A program made the translations under genes and the position numbers. The notes beneath the pieces are model-generated. The model saw nothing but the letters and a program-made list of their open reading frames with translations, searched no databases and had not been told where the DNA came from. Of a stretch of 64,000 nt of DNA, positions 45,902 through 53,881 are shown piece after piece (positions within the stretch are counted from its first letter, which is position 1; each line of letters starts with the position of its first letter). This DNA is from Lutibacter sp. B2. GTDB taxonomy: Bacteria > Bacillota > Clostridia > Peptostreptococcales > Thermotaleaceae. The DNA is taken from assembly GCA_015686845.1 (NCBI GenBank), contig JADPRS010000009.1:41517-105516 (forward strand). The letters are read 5' to 3'.

Positions 45902-47365
45902 CTATCTTCCTACGAGTCCCATTCTATTAATAATCGTATCGATCATTTCATCTACGGTAGTAATCATTCTTGCATTTGCATTATATGCGTGTTGAAACTT
46001 AACCATATTAGACATTTCTTCATCCATAGAAACACCAGATACAGACTGACGTTTATTTTGCATTTGTCCTGTTAATATGATTTGATTCTTAGAAACGTTT
46101 ATTGCTTGTTGAGAATCTACTCCCAGGTTAGAAACCAATGAATTCATAAAATCTCCTGGCCTTCCCCAAGCAAACATTTCTGCATCGTCCTTTAGCGCAT
46201 TTAATAAAAGTGCATTTCCTCCATCACCAGCAAGATCTGCATAGGTTCTACTTGCAGCAATATTATTCAAACCATCTTTGGTATCTTCAATGTCTTTTGA
46301 TATACAAATAGAAGTTGCACTCATTCCTCCATTGGTATCCGTTGTTCCAAAGAAATCCATACCTGTATCTCCATTTAATCCAAATCCCTTACTATGAATC
46401 TCATTTACCTTTTCTGCAAAAGTTTTTGCAAATTCATCAAGTTTGCTTATGTAATATGGAACTCCCTTTTCGCTTCCTGAGACATTGTCTCTTGCATCCA
46501 CAAGTCCCTTTAATTTCCCACCTTTTAAAATAACTTTAGATCCATCAGCCCATTTTACATCATGTAGATTGTTAACATCTATATCTGGATTCACTTTTTC
46601 CGTGTTACCTCTTAGATCAAGCTTCATTTCTGTTACTCGATTATGTGATACTAAGGCCGTACCCCCTATAAGTATGTTTACTTTTCCTTCTTCGTTTTCA
46701 ATTGTTTGAATATCTACAAGTTCTGATAATTGATCTATTGCTAAGTTTCTTTGATCTTTTAAATCATTTGCTCTCGTTCCATCAATCTCAGCCCTAAAAA
46801 TTTGATCGTTTAAATCTGCAATACGCTTTCCATATGTATTTACCTGACTCACTACGGTCTGTACATTAAAATCTAAATCTGTTTGTAATTTATCAAGTTG
46901 ATTTCCCATATGATTAATAGTATTTGCTAATGCAATTCCACGTTCTCTAACCAAAGCCCTTACTGTAAGGTCTTCTGGCTTTGTACTTAACTGTTGTATA
47001 GCTTCAAAATAATCGTCAATCACACTGCTAATTCCTGTTTCAGAAGGTTCATTCATAATGGCTTCTATATTTTCAAGTACAGAAGTTCTTTGTCCCCATT
47101 CACCTAATGCTTGATTTTCTTCTCTAAATTTATAATCTAAAAATTGATCTCTTATTTGATTTATATGGGTTGTATCTACACCCGTACCAAGCATGCCTTC
47201 TCCATTTGGAAGATTTAGAGGCTTCGACTGACTCATATCTAGTCTTTGTCTTGTATATCCTGGTGTATTCACATTCGCTATATTATGTCCTGTTACATAT
47301 AATGCCCTCTGGCTTGCAAACAATCCAGAACGGGCAATATTAAATCCAAAAAAAGTTGAACTCAT
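45902..47365 (-). CDS. flgK: Flagellar hook-associated protein 1 FlgK
   Basis: FlgK is the first hook-filament junction protein. It starts FFGFNIARSGLFASQRALYV, then TGHNIANVNTPGYTRQRLDM, and ends with the D0 helix VSMDEEMSNMVKFQHAYNAN and MITTVDEMIDTIINRMGL. At 487 residues the length is ordinary. It lies 13 nt after flgN and 20 nt before flgL, in one operon from flgM. Confidence 0.96.
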   Translation of the reverse strand: MSSTFFGFNIARSGLFASQRALYVTGHNIANVNTPGYTRQRLDMSQSKPLNLPNGEGMLGTGVDTTHINQIRDQFLDYKFREENQALGEWGQRTSVLENIEAIMNEPSETGISSVIDDYFEAIQQLSTKPEDLTVRALVRERGIALANTINHMGNQLDKLQTDLDFNVQTVVSQVNTYGKRIADLNDQIFRAEIDGTRANDLKDQRNLAIDQLSELVDIQTIENEEGKVNILIGGTALVSHNRVTEMKLDLRGNTEKVNPDIDVNNLHDVKWADGSKVILKGGKLKGLVDARDNVSGSEKGVPYYISKLDEFAKTFAEKVNEIHSKGFGLNGDTGMDFFGTTDTNGGMSATSICISKDIEDTKDGLNNIAASRTYADLAGDGGNALLLNALKDDAEMFAWGRPGDFMNSLVSNLGVDSQQAINVSKNQIILTGQMQNKRQSVSGVSMDEEMSNMVKFQHAYNANARMITTVDEMIDTIINRMGLVGR

Positions 47366-47378
47366 CTTTTATCCCACC

Positions 47379-47885
47379 TTATACTTTAGCATCGAAAATA
47401 TTGCTCTTTTTATTTAAATCGTTTTCATTTGCTTCTTGTCCATATGTACTTCCTGCACTTTCTGAACTCAAAAGTACATTCACATTGAAATCTATATATG
47501 CCAGAGACTGTTTTATTAATTTTTCGTTTAACTCGTTTATGTTTTTTATTTTTAATAATAGATCTTCTAATCTTTTCTTGCTATTTATAATTTTATCTTT
47601 CGCATCTTTATCTAGATATTCACAGAGTTCAGATAAATTTTCAATTGATTCTACCTTTATTTCATACAATATATTCCCTACAATTGTATTTCTAATCTGA
47701 TCTATTTTTCGCATGGTAACCATCAGTTTTTCTTCTTTTTGCGTAATATAGTCTAGCTTTTTCACTTCACCTTGAATGATGATTTCTTTTTTTTCTTCTG
47801 CTAGCTTAAAATACTTTTCATAAATTTCACATTCTTTTTCAATGGCCATTACTAATTGTTCGATAGACTTAGACACATGAACCAC
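47379..47885 (-). CDS. flgN: FlgN family flagellar export chaperone
   Basis: This 168-residue all-helical protein is the chaperone of FlgK and FlgL (MVHVSKSIEQLVMAIEKECE, LAEEKKEIIIQGEVKKLDYI, EEKLMVTMRKIDQIR). Similarity to FlgN is mostly in the helix pattern and the QGEVKKLDxxxxxEE region. Position between flgM and flgK is decisive. It overlaps neither neighbour and starts 2 nt after flgM. Confidence 0.85.
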   Translation of the reverse strand: MVHVSKSIEQLVMAIEKECEIYEKYFKLAEEKKEIIIQGEVKKLDYITQKEEKLMVTMRKIDQIRNTIVGNILYEIKVESIENLSELCEYLDKDAKDKIINSKKRLEDLLLKIKNINELNEKLIKQSLAYIDFNVNVLLSSESAGSTYGQEANENDLNKKSNIFDAKV

Positions 47886-47887
47886 TC

Positions 47888-48160
47888 CTATTTTTTACCC
47901 ATCATTTTATCTACAACTTCTTCCATAGAAGGACGATAATTTCCTGATTCTATTTTTCTTTTGATATCATCTACCTTATCTTTCCTTATATCTGGAAGCT
48001 TTTTATAAGCTCCTGTGGCTACTTGATACTCTCTTGCCTTATCAGATATATCTATTTTATCTTCTTCTTGTGTAAATCCAGTGCTTTTATTTACCTTTGA
48101 AACATTTTTGTTATATGCCCCTAACACCTTTTGTATATTCTGCAAACCATTAATTTTCAT
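47888..48160 (-). CDS. flgM: Anti-sigma-28 factor FlgM
   Basis: FlgM inhibits the flagellar sigma factor until it is exported through the completed hook. At 90 residues it has a disordered N-terminal half (MKINGLQNIQKVLGAYNKN) and the binding region DKIDISDKAREYQVATGAYK, then KVDDIKRKIESGNYRPSMEEV, a conserved FlgM motif. A near-consensus sigma-28 promoter lies just upstream, giving feedback control. Confidence 0.93.
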   Translation of the reverse strand: MKINGLQNIQKVLGAYNKNVSKVNKSTGFTQEEDKIDISDKAREYQVATGAYKKLPDIRKDKVDDIKRKIESGNYRPSMEEVVDKMMGKK

Positions 48161-48198
48161 AAAAAAATACCCCCGTTTCTTCCAATCTCTTAACTAGA

Positions 48199-48226
48199 GT
48201 ATCGGCATTTACGAAGGGTAACTTTA
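48199..48226 (-). promoter_or_regulatory. Sigma-28 promoter of the flgM operon
   Basis: TAAA (48226-48223), a 16-bp gap and GCCGATAC (48206-48199) on the minus strand, 39 bp upstream of flgM. Confidence 0.8.
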
Positions 48227-48238
48227 CATTTTTACCTT

Positions 48239-48640
48239 TTATTTTTTTCTCTCAGCTGTAAACATCTTATTTCTTACTGATACTTCTTTTTTCTTTTCTA
48301 CTTTTGTCCCTGCAAGTCCGCTTCTCAACTCTGCAATACATGGATCACAAAATCTTCCTGTTCGAATTCCTTTTCCACAACGTTCACATTGGATTAAAAT
48401 AGAGGAATCTTCTCCTATAATTTCTAACTTTCCAGCCCTTATATATCGAAGTATTCTATCTTCATCTACGCCCGTTTCCTCTGAAATCTCTGTAATCGTG
48501 GCTCCTCGATGATCATATACATACTCTTTTACCATCTGATATTCTTCATCATCCTTTTTATGACATCTTGAGCATATTTGGGTTACTCCAGTATATTGAA
48601 AGATTCTTCCACATTGTTTGCAATTACGAATTTCTGCCAT
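48239..48640 (-). CDS. YvyF / TIGR03826 flagellar operon protein
   Basis: This 133-residue zinc-ribbon protein has paired motifs CKQCGRIFQ...CSRC at the N-terminus and CERCGKGIRTGRFCDPC at the C-terminus, with a helix-turn-helix-like middle (ITEISEETGVDEDRILRYIRA). This is the TIGR03826 family found just before flgM; a regulatory role is likely. The ATG at 48640 has GAGGAG 7 nt upstream. It starts 14 nt after comFC. Confidence 0.9.
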   Translation of the reverse strand: MAEIRNCKQCGRIFQYTGVTQICSRCHKKDDEEYQMVKEYVYDHRGATITEISEETGVDEDRILRYIRAGKLEIIGEDSSILIQCERCGKGIRTGRFCDPCIAELRSGLAGTKVEKKKEVSVRNKMFTAERKK

Positions 48641-48654
48641 ACAAACACTCCTCA

Positions 48655-49389
48655 TCAATTTTTTCCTGTTGCAAATGATGCTATATAAATTGCTTTTGGA
48701 TTTGCTTTATTTAAAGCTTTACAGCAAGCATCCACAGTATTTCCTGTAGTATATATATCGTCAACTAATAAAATTTCTTTTCCTCTGAACAAGTCAGTTG
48801 AATTAAGATGAAAAGCACCTTTTAAATTTTCAAATCTTTCTTTTTTGTTTAATTTATTTTGCTCAGAAGTATCTCTTACTTTAATCAAGTTCTTATCATT
48901 AAAATTCATATTCATGTTTCTTGCAATATATTTTGCAATAATACTTGATTGATTAAATCCCCTTTGCCTTTTCTTATTCTTATGCATAGGGACAGGTACT
49001 ACATAATCAATGTGTTCTATTTTATTTTGATGCAAAGTATCCGTTATGATCTCAGCCATATGATACCCGATATACCTCTTATTATGATATTTGAAATCAT
49101 GCACAATTTTCTTTATATTACCATCATATACAACAGATGACAACCCTTTTGTGAACATATGAATATTCTTTAAACAATCAACACAACTTTTATCATCATC
49201 ATTTTCATCCAATGGTTTTCCACAAACGTCACATGCGGGCTTTTTAATCCACGTAATCTTTCCTCTACATTCATCACACAACGAATACTGATCATTCGTT
49301 TTTATAGATTTTTCACATACTATACAGTAAATATTCCTTGGATAAATAAAATCTAGTAAGGCATCTATCATATTATAAACAAGCTTCAT
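48655..49389 (-). CDS. comFC: ComFC-like phosphoribosyltransferase
   Basis: In competent bacteria ComFC takes part in DNA uptake. It has two zinc-binding pairs (CIVC...CDEC and CDVCGKPL...CVDC) followed by a type I phosphoribosyltransferase fold with VPVPMHKNKKRQRGFNQS, then the PRPP loop ILLVDDIYTTGNTVDACCKA. The ATG at 49389 follows AAAGGAG. The helicase ComFA is not present; recD2 lies upstream instead. Order comFC-yvyF-flgM is the same as in Bacillus. Confidence 0.92.
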   Translation of the reverse strand: MKLVYNMIDALLDFIYPRNIYCIVCEKSIKTNDQYSLCDECRGKITWIKKPACDVCGKPLDENDDDKSCVDCLKNIHMFTKGLSSVVYDGNIKKIVHDFKYHNKRYIGYHMAEIITDTLHQNKIEHIDYVVPVPMHKNKKRQRGFNQSSIIAKYIARNMNMNFNDKNLIKVRDTSEQNKLNKKERFENLKGAFHLNSTDLFRGKEILLVDDIYTTGNTVDACCKALNKANPKAIYIASFATGKN

Positions 49390-49433
49390 AGTAATCTCCT
49401 TTACCATCACCTGTCACCCGTAACTCATCATCC

Positions 49434-51665
49434 CTAACTTTCCACAAGCATATCCTCATCTAAAAAACGCTTCAATCTAAATCGAAGTCCTGAATTTCTC
49501 TTTACAATCCTATGGTTATCAACCATATTTTTAAGACTGGCTTCCATTCCTACCATAACCACAAGCTCCTTTGCTCGAGTTACCCCTGTATATAGTAAGT
49601 TTCTAGTAAGAAGCATAGGGGGTCCCCAAAATACAGGCATAACCACTATAGGAAATTCACTTCCTTGACTTTTATGAATCGTAATACAATAGGCCAGCTC
49701 AAGCTCATCTAACTGTGCAAAATCATATTTTACAATCTTCTCCTCATCAAACAATACAAATAATTCTTTTTCTTCTTCGTCTATATGGTGAATATATCCA
49801 AAGTCTCCATTGAATACGCCTTCGCCATCTTCCGTTTCATCTATATTTTTCCATTTTATATTATAATTATTCTTCATTTGCATTACCTTGTCCCCTACAC
49901 GAAAAATCTTCGTCTTCATTTCTTTCTCAGACTTATATTTACTTGGAGGATTTAGAATTTCTTGAAGTTCATTATTCAAATTATACATTCCTGCTTCCCC
50001 TTTTTTCATTGGAGCAAGGACTTGAATACTTTTTAAAGGGTCACAATTATTAAATTTAGGGAGTCTTTCTTTGCAAAGTTCTTTAATGGTTTTTACAATT
50101 CCCTCTTGCGTCTTTCGTCCCATAAAATAAAAATCTTTTTCCTTCTTATTTGTATAGGGATATTCTCCCTTATTAATTCTATGGGCATTTACGATAATCA
50201 TACTCTCTTGAGCTTGTCTAAAGATTTCATCAAGCTTTACTACTTTTATAATCGTACTATCAATAATATCTCTTAATACATTTCCAGGGCCTACAGATGG
50301 CAACTGATCCACATCTCCTACTAATATAAGTCTAGTCCCTGGCATAATGGCCTTCATAAGACCTTCCATAAGGCGAATATCCACCATAGACATTTCATCA
50401 ATGATTACCACATCCGCAGCTAATGGCTCCCCTTCATCTTTTCCAAATGCCATACCCGTTGACTCTTCCATAAAAGAATATTCCAAAAGCCTATGAATCG
50501 TCTTTGCTTCTCTTTGTGTAGCCTCACTCATTCGCTTAGCCGCTCTTCCCGTCGGTGCAGCTAAAACAATGGATTGATTATGTTTTTCAAACATTTTTAT
50601 AACACTATTTATAGTCGTTGTCTTTCCCGTTCCAGGTCCTCCTGTAATAACGAGTATCCCATTTTTTTCCGATTCTATAATTGCTTGCTTTTGATTATCT
50701 GCAAGTATGATTTCTTCACTATCTTCAATATCTTTTATTTCCTTCTCTATATCTTTAGAAAGTTCCTTTATCTTAACAGAAGACATTTGAACCAATTTTT
50801 TACATACATAAGCTTCTGCATAAAATATATTTTTATCAAATACAGCTACTTCATTTTCAGTTATTTGCTCAAGATGGATCTCCTGATTAATGGTAAGCTT
50901 ATAAATCCCATCTTCTACTAATTCTGTAGCCACATCTAATATCTTAGATGTTTCATTGATTAAGATTTCTTTTATCATATAGGTATGTCCCGATAACATA
51001 TTTTGATTGAGTGTAAATTTAATGCCACTCATAATCCTATAAGGAGATGTGGGTTCTATTCCCATACGTTTTGCAATAGCATCTGAAATCTTGAAACCAA
51101 TTCCTATAATATCGTCCGCTAATCTATATGGGTTCTCTTGAATTAAATGAATGGTATTTTGTTTATATTTTTTATAGATCTTAATAGCATAGGCAGTAGT
51201 AACTCCATATTGTTGTAAAAAAATCATAACTTCACTAATTTCCCTTTGCTCCTTAAAAGCCTCTGCAATCTTTTCGTACTTATTTTTACCGATTCCGCTA
51301 ATCTCCATTAACCGTTCCGGCTGATGTTGCATAATATCCAAAGTGTCTTTTCCAAATTGATCTACAATTCTTTTAGCCATCTTCGGCCCAATTCCTTTTA
51401 TTATTCCAGAAGCCAAATAATTTTCTATACCTTCTAATGTATTAGGGGTTACCTCTTTATAAGAAACCAGATCTAATTGTTTACCATATGTTGGATGTGT
51501 AATCCAATTTCCTACAAATGAAAATGTAGCTCCTTTATTTGCGATAGGCATATATCCTACCACGGTTATCTGCTCTTTATCTGTTTCAACAAGAGCGACA
51601 GTATATCCATTCGCTTCATTGTTAAAAATAATTTCTGATAGTATTCCTCGAATTTCTACGGACAT
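49434..51665 (-). CDS. recD2: ATP-dependent 5'-3' DNA helicase RecD2
   Basis: This is the RecBC-independent RecD-like helicase of Gram-positive bacteria. N-terminal OB-like region (GILSEIIFNNEANGYTVALV), helix-hairpin-helix repeats (GIGPKMAKRIVDQFG, ISGIGKNKYEKIAEAF), then superfamily 1B motifs ITGGPGTGKTTTI, VIIDEMSMVD, LVGDVDQLPSVGPG and AYCITIHKSQGSEFP. At 743 residues it is typical. It functions in DNA repair and fork processing. It is 44 nt before comFC. Confidence 0.95.
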   Translation of the reverse strand: MSVEIRGILSEIIFNNEANGYTVALVETDKEQITVVGYMPIANKGATFSFVGNWITHPTYGKQLDLVSYKEVTPNTLEGIENYLASGIIKGIGPKMAKRIVDQFGKDTLDIMQHQPERLMEISGIGKNKYEKIAEAFKEQREISEVMIFLQQYGVTTAYAIKIYKKYKQNTIHLIQENPYRLADDIIGIGFKISDAIAKRMGIEPTSPYRIMSGIKFTLNQNMLSGHTYMIKEILINETSKILDVATELVEDGIYKLTINQEIHLEQITENEVAVFDKNIFYAEAYVCKKLVQMSSVKIKELSKDIEKEIKDIEDSEEIILADNQKQAIIESEKNGILVITGGPGTGKTTTINSVIKMFEKHNQSIVLAAPTGRAAKRMSEATQREAKTIHRLLEYSFMEESTGMAFGKDEGEPLAADVVIIDEMSMVDIRLMEGLMKAIMPGTRLILVGDVDQLPSVGPGNVLRDIIDSTIIKVVKLDEIFRQAQESMIIVNAHRINKGEYPYTNKKEKDFYFMGRKTQEGIVKTIKELCKERLPKFNNCDPLKSIQVLAPMKKGEAGMYNLNNELQEILNPPSKYKSEKEMKTKIFRVGDKVMQMKNNYNIKWKNIDETEDGEGVFNGDFGYIHHIDEEEKELFVLFDEEKIVKYDFAQLDELELAYCITIHKSQGSEFPIVVMPVFWGPPMLLTRNLLYTGVTRAKELVVMVGMEASLKNMVDNHRIVKRNSGLRFRLKRFLDEDMLVES

Positions 51666-51734
51666 GTCTTCCTCCTGTAGAGTTTATTTGCTTCATTATA
51701 ACATATTTTTAAGTTTCCTTAAAAGTTCCTTAAC

Positions 51735-51760
51735 GCAAAAAAGACGGTTTAAACCGTCCT
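51735..51760 (-). terminator. Terminator of the ComK-like gene
   Basis: The perfect palindrome GACGGTTTAAACCGTC (51743-51758) is followed by six T on the minus strand. Confidence 0.85.
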
Positions 51761-51764
51761 TCTA

Positions 51765-52370
51765 TTAATTAACCTTCTTTTTCAGTTCCCTTACAAGATC
51801 CTTAATCTCCAAAAGTTCTATATAAAGCCTTGCCAAATCTTCCATAGTAGCAACCCCCTCTCTTGAAGCATACAATTTTCCAAAGCTCTTTCCTTCTCTT
51901 TTCAATTCGTCCTTTTCTATATTTTGTACAATCAATCTAGTATCATTCATATGCTTTTTAACAGAACGAATTCTCTGCATACACAAAACCTCCACCCCAC
52001 TATTTAATACGATCTTGGTATGATACTCATCTTCATAAACTTCCTTTATATCATAAAAGTTCACATACCCATATGCCCCATCATTTTCAAACCTAGGCTT
52101 TCTCATCTTAAAAGGCATAAGTACCAACCTACTATTTATAACAATTGGAACCCCAAGCCTTTGATTTATCATCTTCCCATACTTTCTTCTACAAGCGCCA
52201 ATATGTACAGCATAATATTGAGAAATCAACCTCAAAATAGTTTTTACCCTCCTAGGATCTATACAAATATTCCCATCCACACCAATCATCTTAGTACTAT
52301 TTCCACCCTCATCATAAATAGGAATAATAGAACTTATTCCACCCTCAATAATATCTTCTAATCTCTTCAT
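51765..52370 (-). CDS. ComK-like protein
   Basis: This 201-residue protein shows the ComK pattern over about residues 20-130: a YAVHIGACRRKYGKMI region comparable with SSYAGRKAG of ComK, then GVPIVINSRLVLMPFKMRKP (compare PIMVDPSNQIFLFPTLS), GYVNFYDIKEVYEDEYHTKI and LNSGVEVLCM. ComK is the competence master activator in Bacillus; clostridial homologs are little studied. The C-terminal 45 residues form a coiled-coil tail (MEDLARLYIELLEIKDLV) absent from Bacillus ComK. GGGAGG lies 7 nt before the ATG at 52370. Assignment is from remembered alignment only. Confidence 0.6.
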   Translation of the reverse strand: MKRLEDIIEGGISSIIPIYDEGGNSTKMIGVDGNICIDPRRVKTILRLISQYYAVHIGACRRKYGKMINQRLGVPIVINSRLVLMPFKMRKPRFENDGAYGYVNFYDIKEVYEDEYHTKIVLNSGVEVLCMQRIRSVKKHMNDTRLIVQNIEKDELKREGKSFGKLYASREGVATMEDLARLYIELLEIKDLVRELKKKVN

Positions 52371-52450
52371 CCCGAAACCTCCCTCAAGGTTTTTTATCGA
52401 ACATATGTTTGCATATTCATTATACATTTTTTTCTATGAAAAGTCTATAC

Positions 52451-52479
52451 AAAAAATGCCTACACTGATCAGTGTAGGC
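52451..52479 (-). terminator. Terminator of the yvrJ-type operon
   Basis: A perfect 22-bp palindrome GCCTACACTGA/TCAGTGTAGGC (52458-52479) followed by TTTTTT on the minus strand, overlapping the YvrJ stop. Confidence 0.9.
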
Positions 52480-52612
52480 GAGCAACAACTTTAGCCAAAT
52501 CTTGAATACTCAAACTCAAATTCTCAAGCTTTCCCTCAATGCGCATCAGTAAATAAACGGATATCACAATTGGAAATCCCATATTGGCAATCTGAGCATA
52601 CAACTCTTCCAT
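52469..52612 (-). CDS. YvrJ family protein, 47 aa
   Basis: A 47-residue protein M-E-E-L-Y-A-Q-I-A-N-M-G-F-P followed by a single transmembrane helix (IVISVYLLMRIEGKLENL) and an amphipathic tail. This is the YvrJ family pattern. GGAG lies 8 nt before the ATG. It is the last gene of the operon starting with the sigma factor, ending in a strong terminator. In Bacillus yvrJ belongs to the regulon of the SigO-RsoA two-subunit sigma factor. Confidence 0.8.
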   Translation of the reverse strand: MEELYAQIANMGFPIVISVYLLMRIEGKLENLSLSIQDLAKVVARLH

Positions 52613-52631
52613 GGCTTCATCTCCTTTTTTA

Positions 52632-52681
52632 AGGGACGGTTCTAAAATGTTTTAATTTTCAAACATTTTAGAACCGTCCCT
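52632..52681. repeat. GGGACGGTTC palindrome
   Basis: AGGGACGGTTCTAAAATGTTT and its complement (21-bp arms) enclose an 8-nt loop, between the YvrJ and DUF2922 genes. It carries the same GGGACGGTTC ends as the RAYT repeats and the 27.8-kb palindrome. Located inside a presumed operon, it may act as an attenuator or an mRNA-processing site. Confidence 0.85.
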
Positions 52682-52686
52682 ATTTC

Positions 52687-52896
52687 CTAAATCAGTTCAA
52701 CAATGTCCGTGCTAACAATCCTAGCCCCATCAATCTCTTTGAGTTCTCCATTTTGAGTCTCAAAAATGTTTTTTGCAATAATCTCCTTCATAGCAGTCTC
52801 AACCTGTTCCTTAGTCAAATCATCCTTTGCATAATCTACTGAGATTTTCGTCGTCTTTCCAAGCTCATTTTTAAAAACCATCTCTAATTTCTTCAA
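52687..52896 (-). CDS. DUF2922 protein, 69 aa
   Basis: A 69-residue beta-alpha protein (KLEMVFKNELGKTTKISVDY, TKEQVETAMKEIIAKNIFE, ARIVSTDIVELI) matching DUF2922, unknown function. GAGGTGAAT-type site precedes the ATG. It pairs with the DUF1659 gene just upstream; the two small families regularly co-occur in Firmicutes. Confidence 0.85.
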   Translation of the reverse strand: MKKLEMVFKNELGKTTKISVDYAKDDLTKEQVETAMKEIIAKNIFETQNGELKEIDGARIVSTDIVELI

Positions 52897-52929
52897 TTAT
52901 ATTCACCTCCTCTCCTCCCCTTCATTTTC

Positions 52930-53154
52930 TTACGCTTGTTCTAATACAGATTCATCAAGTCTCTGTACCTCAAGCGCAGTCTTTTGTTGAAGACCGATCA
53001 TCACTGCTGCTACATCATAAACCGCTTGATTTTCTGCATTGTCCTTAACATGAGAATATGTCTTACTTCTTTTAAGTGTTTTCCCATTGTCATCCGTCCC
53101 ATTGCTAAAAACAATCTTTAACTTAGCCTCTTGTGGCTGAACATTTACTGCCAT
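52930..53154 (-). CDS. DUF1659 protein, 74 aa
   Basis: A 74-residue protein with KLKIVFSNGTDDNGKTLKRS and YDVAAVMIGLQQKTALEVQR, matching DUF1659. The ATG at 53154 follows AAAGGAGG. It is 55 nt after the sigma factor gene. Both this and DUF2922 are small, soluble and look structurally alike (strand, strand, helix, strand), suggesting they form a pair. Confidence 0.85.
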   Translation of the reverse strand: MAVNVQPQEAKLKIVFSNGTDDNGKTLKRSKTYSHVKDNAENQAVYDVAAVMIGLQQKTALEVQRLDESVLEQA

Positions 53155-53209
53155 GTTATCACCTCCTTTCACTTATATAGATAGCTAAAAAGTAAAAAGT
53201 AGGACACAA

Positions 53210-53761
53210 TTATTTGACCTTCTGCCGCAATAAATCTAATGCAGCTTTCTTACTTCTCATGGCCGTCTTGTAGCTGATACCTAATTCATTGGCAGCATCG
53301 ACCATGCTCATTCTATTAATACAATTCATAAAAATAATCTTTCTTTGCCTATAGCTAAGATGATCTATCTCAATGAGCAATCTTCTTATATCATCTCTAA
53401 AAACAAAATTATCCTCTATATCTACATCCGCCTTTATAGAATCTAATAAACACCCTCCATCCTCAGATTCATAATCAAGAGATAAATGAATCTTGTCTTT
53501 TTTATTTCTATTAAGATATAAAAATTTAAGTTGGAGTTTGATGTATCCAAGATATGGAACGCCCTTTTCTTCATCAAACTCCTCAAAAGAACTAAGGATC
53601 TTCCAATACCCCTCCTGCAATAAATCCTCAAAGCCCTCATTCCCAAAGCTATACTTTTTAATAGAAGAAATGACTAACGGTCTTAACCTCTCTAAAATAT
53701 CAGCCTTTGCATCTTTGTCCACCTTGCATCTATCCACTAAATCCTTCATCCTATCATTCAT
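53210..53761 (-). CDS. Sigma-70-family RNA polymerase sigma factor
   Basis: This 183-residue group-4-like factor has region 2 (FEDLLQEGYWKILSSFEEFD, then GVPYLGYIKLQLKFLYLNRN) and region 4 (LSYRQRKIIFMNCINRMSM, VDAANELGISYKTAMRSKKA helix-turn-helix). It is similar in size to the toxin/bacteriocin regulators TcdR/UviA and to YvrI/SigO. No anti-sigma factor is adjacent. It heads the DUF1659-DUF2922-YvrJ operon and probably controls it. Confidence 0.85.
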   Translation of the reverse strand: MNDRMKDLVDRCKVDKDAKADILERLRPLVISSIKKYSFGNEGFEDLLQEGYWKILSSFEEFDEEKGVPYLGYIKLQLKFLYLNRNKKDKIHLSLDYESEDGGCLLDSIKADVDIEDNFVFRDDIRRLLIEIDHLSYRQRKIIFMNCINRMSMVDAANELGISYKTAMRSKKAALDLLRQKVK

Positions 53762-53833
53762 ACATATCTTCCTAAGGGAGAACCAGTCCTCATTTATTTG
53801 CGCAAGATAATTATATAAATTTTTTAGGCAAAA

Positions 53834-53866
53834 TAAAAAAGCCGACTTATAAAAAGTCGACTTTTA
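53834..53866 (-). terminator. Terminator of metK
   Basis: AAGTCGACTT and AAGCCGACTT pair with one G-T wobble around a short AT loop and are followed by T-runs, just after metK. Confidence 0.8.
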
Positions 53867-53881
53867 TTTATTCTTACTTGT

